Shown piece by piece: positions 62,528-64,000 of a stretch of 64,000 bases of DNA. Numbering within the stretch: position 1 is the stretch's first letter; every line of letters starts with the position of its first letter. Below the pieces are notes generated by a model. That model was not told where the DNA came from. It worked only from the letters and a program-made list of their open reading frames with translations, and did not search any database. This DNA is from Sphingomonas cavernae (GTDB lineage Bacteria; Pseudomonadota; Alphaproteobacteria; Sphingomonadales; Sphingomonadaceae), in the NCBI RefSeq assembly GCF_003590775.1, contig NZ_QYUM01000003.1, positions 622,501 through 686,500 on the forward strand, written 5' to 3'. The translations under genes were made by a program, and so were the position numbers.

Positions 62528-62606
62528 TGCAGCAGCTTACAACATCACGGCTGCAAAGTCTTCTGCCCGCTTCATATCCCCGAAGCGTGATGATAGGGGA
62601 GGATGC

Positions 62607-63365
62607 ATGATTGCAGAACGCATCTGGACCGCCGGCCTCGTCATCATCGGCGACGAGATCCTGTCGGGCCGGACGCAGGACAAAAATGTCAGCCAGATCG
62701 CGCTTTGGCTCAATCTTCAGGGAATCCGCCTCACTGAGGTCCGCATCGTGGCGGATCGGACCGAGGAGATCGTGGAGGCGGTCAACACGCTCCGCGCGCG
62801 CAACGACTATCTGTTCACCACGGGCGGGATCGGCCCGACGCATGACGACATCACCGTCGACGCGATCGCCGAGGCGCTGGGCATCGGGGTAGAGATCCAT
62901 CCCAAGGCGCGCGCGGTCCTCGAAGGCTATTATGCGACGCGCGGTGGCCTCAACGAGGGCAGGCTGCGCATGGCACGCGTGCCCGCGGGCGCCGATCTGA
63001 TCGAGAACCGGATGTCGGGCGCCCCGGGCATTCGCATCGGCAACGTCTTCATCATGGCGGGCGTGCCGCACATCACCGCGATGATGCTCGATGCGCTGTC
63101 GGGCACGCTTGAGGGCGGCAAGCCGCTGCTGTCGGAAACGGTTGGCTGCTGGGTACCCGAAAGCGAGGTCGCCGAACTTCTGGCGACGACCGAGAAGCGT
63201 CACGATGGTTGCCAGATCGGCAGCTATCCCTTTTTCCGCGATGGTCGCGCGGGCGCCAATTTCGTGATCCGCTCGACCGATGCCGCAGCGCTCGCGGCCT
63301 GCGCAGCCGATCTGGCGGCGACGCTAGCGCTTGTCGGACGCGATCCCGTTCCCGGCGGGATCTGA
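62607..63365 (+). CDS. molybdopterin-binding / CinA N-terminal-domain protein
   Basis: 252 residues from ATG 62607 (GGGGAGGA upstream); in-frame codons before it are antisense to the patatin gene. The MoCF/CinA fold is shown by I-I-G-D-E-I-L-S-G-R-T-Q-D-K-N and T-T-G-G-I-G-P-T-H-D-D-I-T. It lacks the C-terminal CinA amidohydrolase domain, so it is a stand-alone domain protein as in many alphaproteobacteria. Exact role (pyrophosphatase of ADP-ribose-like substrates, or other) not settled. Confidence 0.9.
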   Translation: MIAERIWTAGLVIIGDEILSGRTQDKNVSQIALWLNLQGIRLTEVRIVADRTEEIVEAVNTLRARNDYLFTTGGIGPTHDDITVDAIAEALGIGVEIHPKARAVLEGYYATRGGLNEGRLRMARVPAGADLIENRMSGAPGIRIGNVFIMAGVPHITAMMLDALSGTLEGGKPLLSETVGCWVPESEVAELLATTEKRHDGCQIGSYPFFRDGRAGANFVIRSTDAAALAACAADLAATLALVGRDPVPGGI

Positions 63366-63371
63366 CACCGC

Positions 63372-64000
63372 TTGGCGTGCATCCTGCTTGGCTGGGAACT
63401 GGGCGCAAATCGCGGCCATGTCGTGCGCCTCGCGGAGATCGCCGCGCGGCTGATGGCGGACGGGCATAGCGTCCATGCCGCACTCCAGAATGTCGATGGC
63501 GCAGTCGACATACTGCCTGACGGCGTCGTGCTGTGGCAGGGACCGGTCTGGCCAAGGCTGCTCGTCAACGTCTCGCGGCTGACGGGCCCGCCCGTCGCGA
63601 CGATGGCCGACATATTGGCGCGGCTCGGGCTTGATCGTTCAGAGAGTCTGGCGGGCCTGATCCATGCCTGGGACTCGCTTTTGCGCGCGATCGATCCCGA
63701 TATCGTCATCGCCGACTTCGCGCCCGCCTTGCTCTGCGCGGCGGCGGGCCGCGTCCCGGCTATCGCGGTTGGCACAAGCTTCGAACGCGTGCCCGGCAGT
63801 CTCGCCGCTTTCCCCAGCCTGACGGGGGAGCGGCCGGTATTTGACGAGAGCGCGCTTCTCGACGCAACCAACCACGCGCTTCGCGCCACGGGTCGCGCAC
63901 CGATCGCGGCGCTGCCGCAGCTCTTCCGCGCGGATCGCTCGCTGGTGGCGTCGTTTCGCGAGATCGACGTCTACGCCGATGCCCGAACCGAAAGTCCGGT
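63372..64000 (+). CDS. glycosyltransferase-like protein, cut by the window edge
   Basis: About 209 codons from TTG 63372, running off the right edge. The N-terminus reads (M)-A-C-I-L-L-G-W-E-L-G-A-N-R-G-H-V-V-R-L, the glycine-His loop of GT-B UDP-glycosyltransferase-like proteins, and D-P-D-I-V-I-A-D-F-A-P-A-L near residue 115 is the typical D-x-V-I-x-D strand. Only the acceptor half is visible, so donor and acceptor cannot be guessed. It starts seven bases after the CinA-type stop and may be coupled to it. Confidence 0.6.
   Translation, partial: MACILLGWELGANRGHVVRLAEIAARLMADGHSVHAALQNVDGAVDILPDGVVLWQGPVWPRLLVNVSRLTGPPVATMADILARLGLDRSESLAGLIHAWDSLLRAIDPDIVIADFAPALLCAAAGRVPAIAVGTSFERVPGSLAAFPSLTGERPVFDESALLDATNHALRATGRAPIAALPQLFRADRSLVASFREIDVYADARTESP

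Overview
The window looks like a chromosomal segment of a sphingomonad (Alphaproteobacteria, order Sphingomonadales). The DNA is GC-rich, GTG and TTG starts are common, and several gene groups are typical of that family: tonB-exbB-exbD-exbD, DUF1285-Nudix-cca, tamA-tamB, glnB-glnA, an exosortase-A (XrtA)-associated polysaccharide ligase and glycosyltransferase, and many short lineage-restricted ORFs. I saw no tRNA, rRNA, CRISPR array, prophage or insertion sequence. Most of the window reads as ordinary vertically inherited chromosome.

Layout. 1-8934: M16 peptidase lipoprotein (cut at the left edge), a GST/flavin-oxidase-like pair divergent from a LysR regulator, a 176-bp mosaic of inverted repeats, purC, the nfeD-slipin membrane pair and a polysaccharide flippase. 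8911-13080: the most unusual block, with two tandem QueC-like PP-loop proteins, an NTF2-like gene with a decayed second copy, and a glutaminase. 13077-24130: CAP protein, a LysR gene with a small divergent ORF, parC, a GGDEF-EAL enzyme, DUF1285-Nudix-cca, an acetyltransferase, folB plus a pteridine-reductase-like SDR. 24378-26994: TonB system ending in a clear terminator.

27068-32443: ABC exporter, intracellular PHA depolymerase, a 500-bp gap that is AT-rich in its middle, then a cluster of four short ORFs around a cold-shock gene. 32559-39665: thiolase, palindromic repeats, MaoC hydratase, PutA, MscS channel, topoisomerase IB. 39728-44493: acyltransferase, XrtA-type O-ligase with a coupled 46-codon ORF, and a divergent XrtA-type glycosyltransferase plus a membrane protein. 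44500-45769: a two-gene operon of unknown function divergent from an S24 repressor; the shared promoter region carries a textbook alphaproteobacterial LexA box and a separate three-half-site operator.

46457-64000: tamA-tamB, a zinc-ribbon protein, aldehyde dehydrogenase, glnBA with a probable sigma-54 promoter, a DUF3617 lipoprotein, a 5'-truncated radical-SAM/SPASM gene, a lipoprotein quinohaemoprotein dehydrogenase, map, patatin, a CinA-type domain protein, and a glycosyltransferase cut by the right edge. The best candidates for something undescribed are the duplicated PP-loop/NTF2 unit, the LexA-boxed small operon, and the short-ORF cluster around the cold-shock gene.
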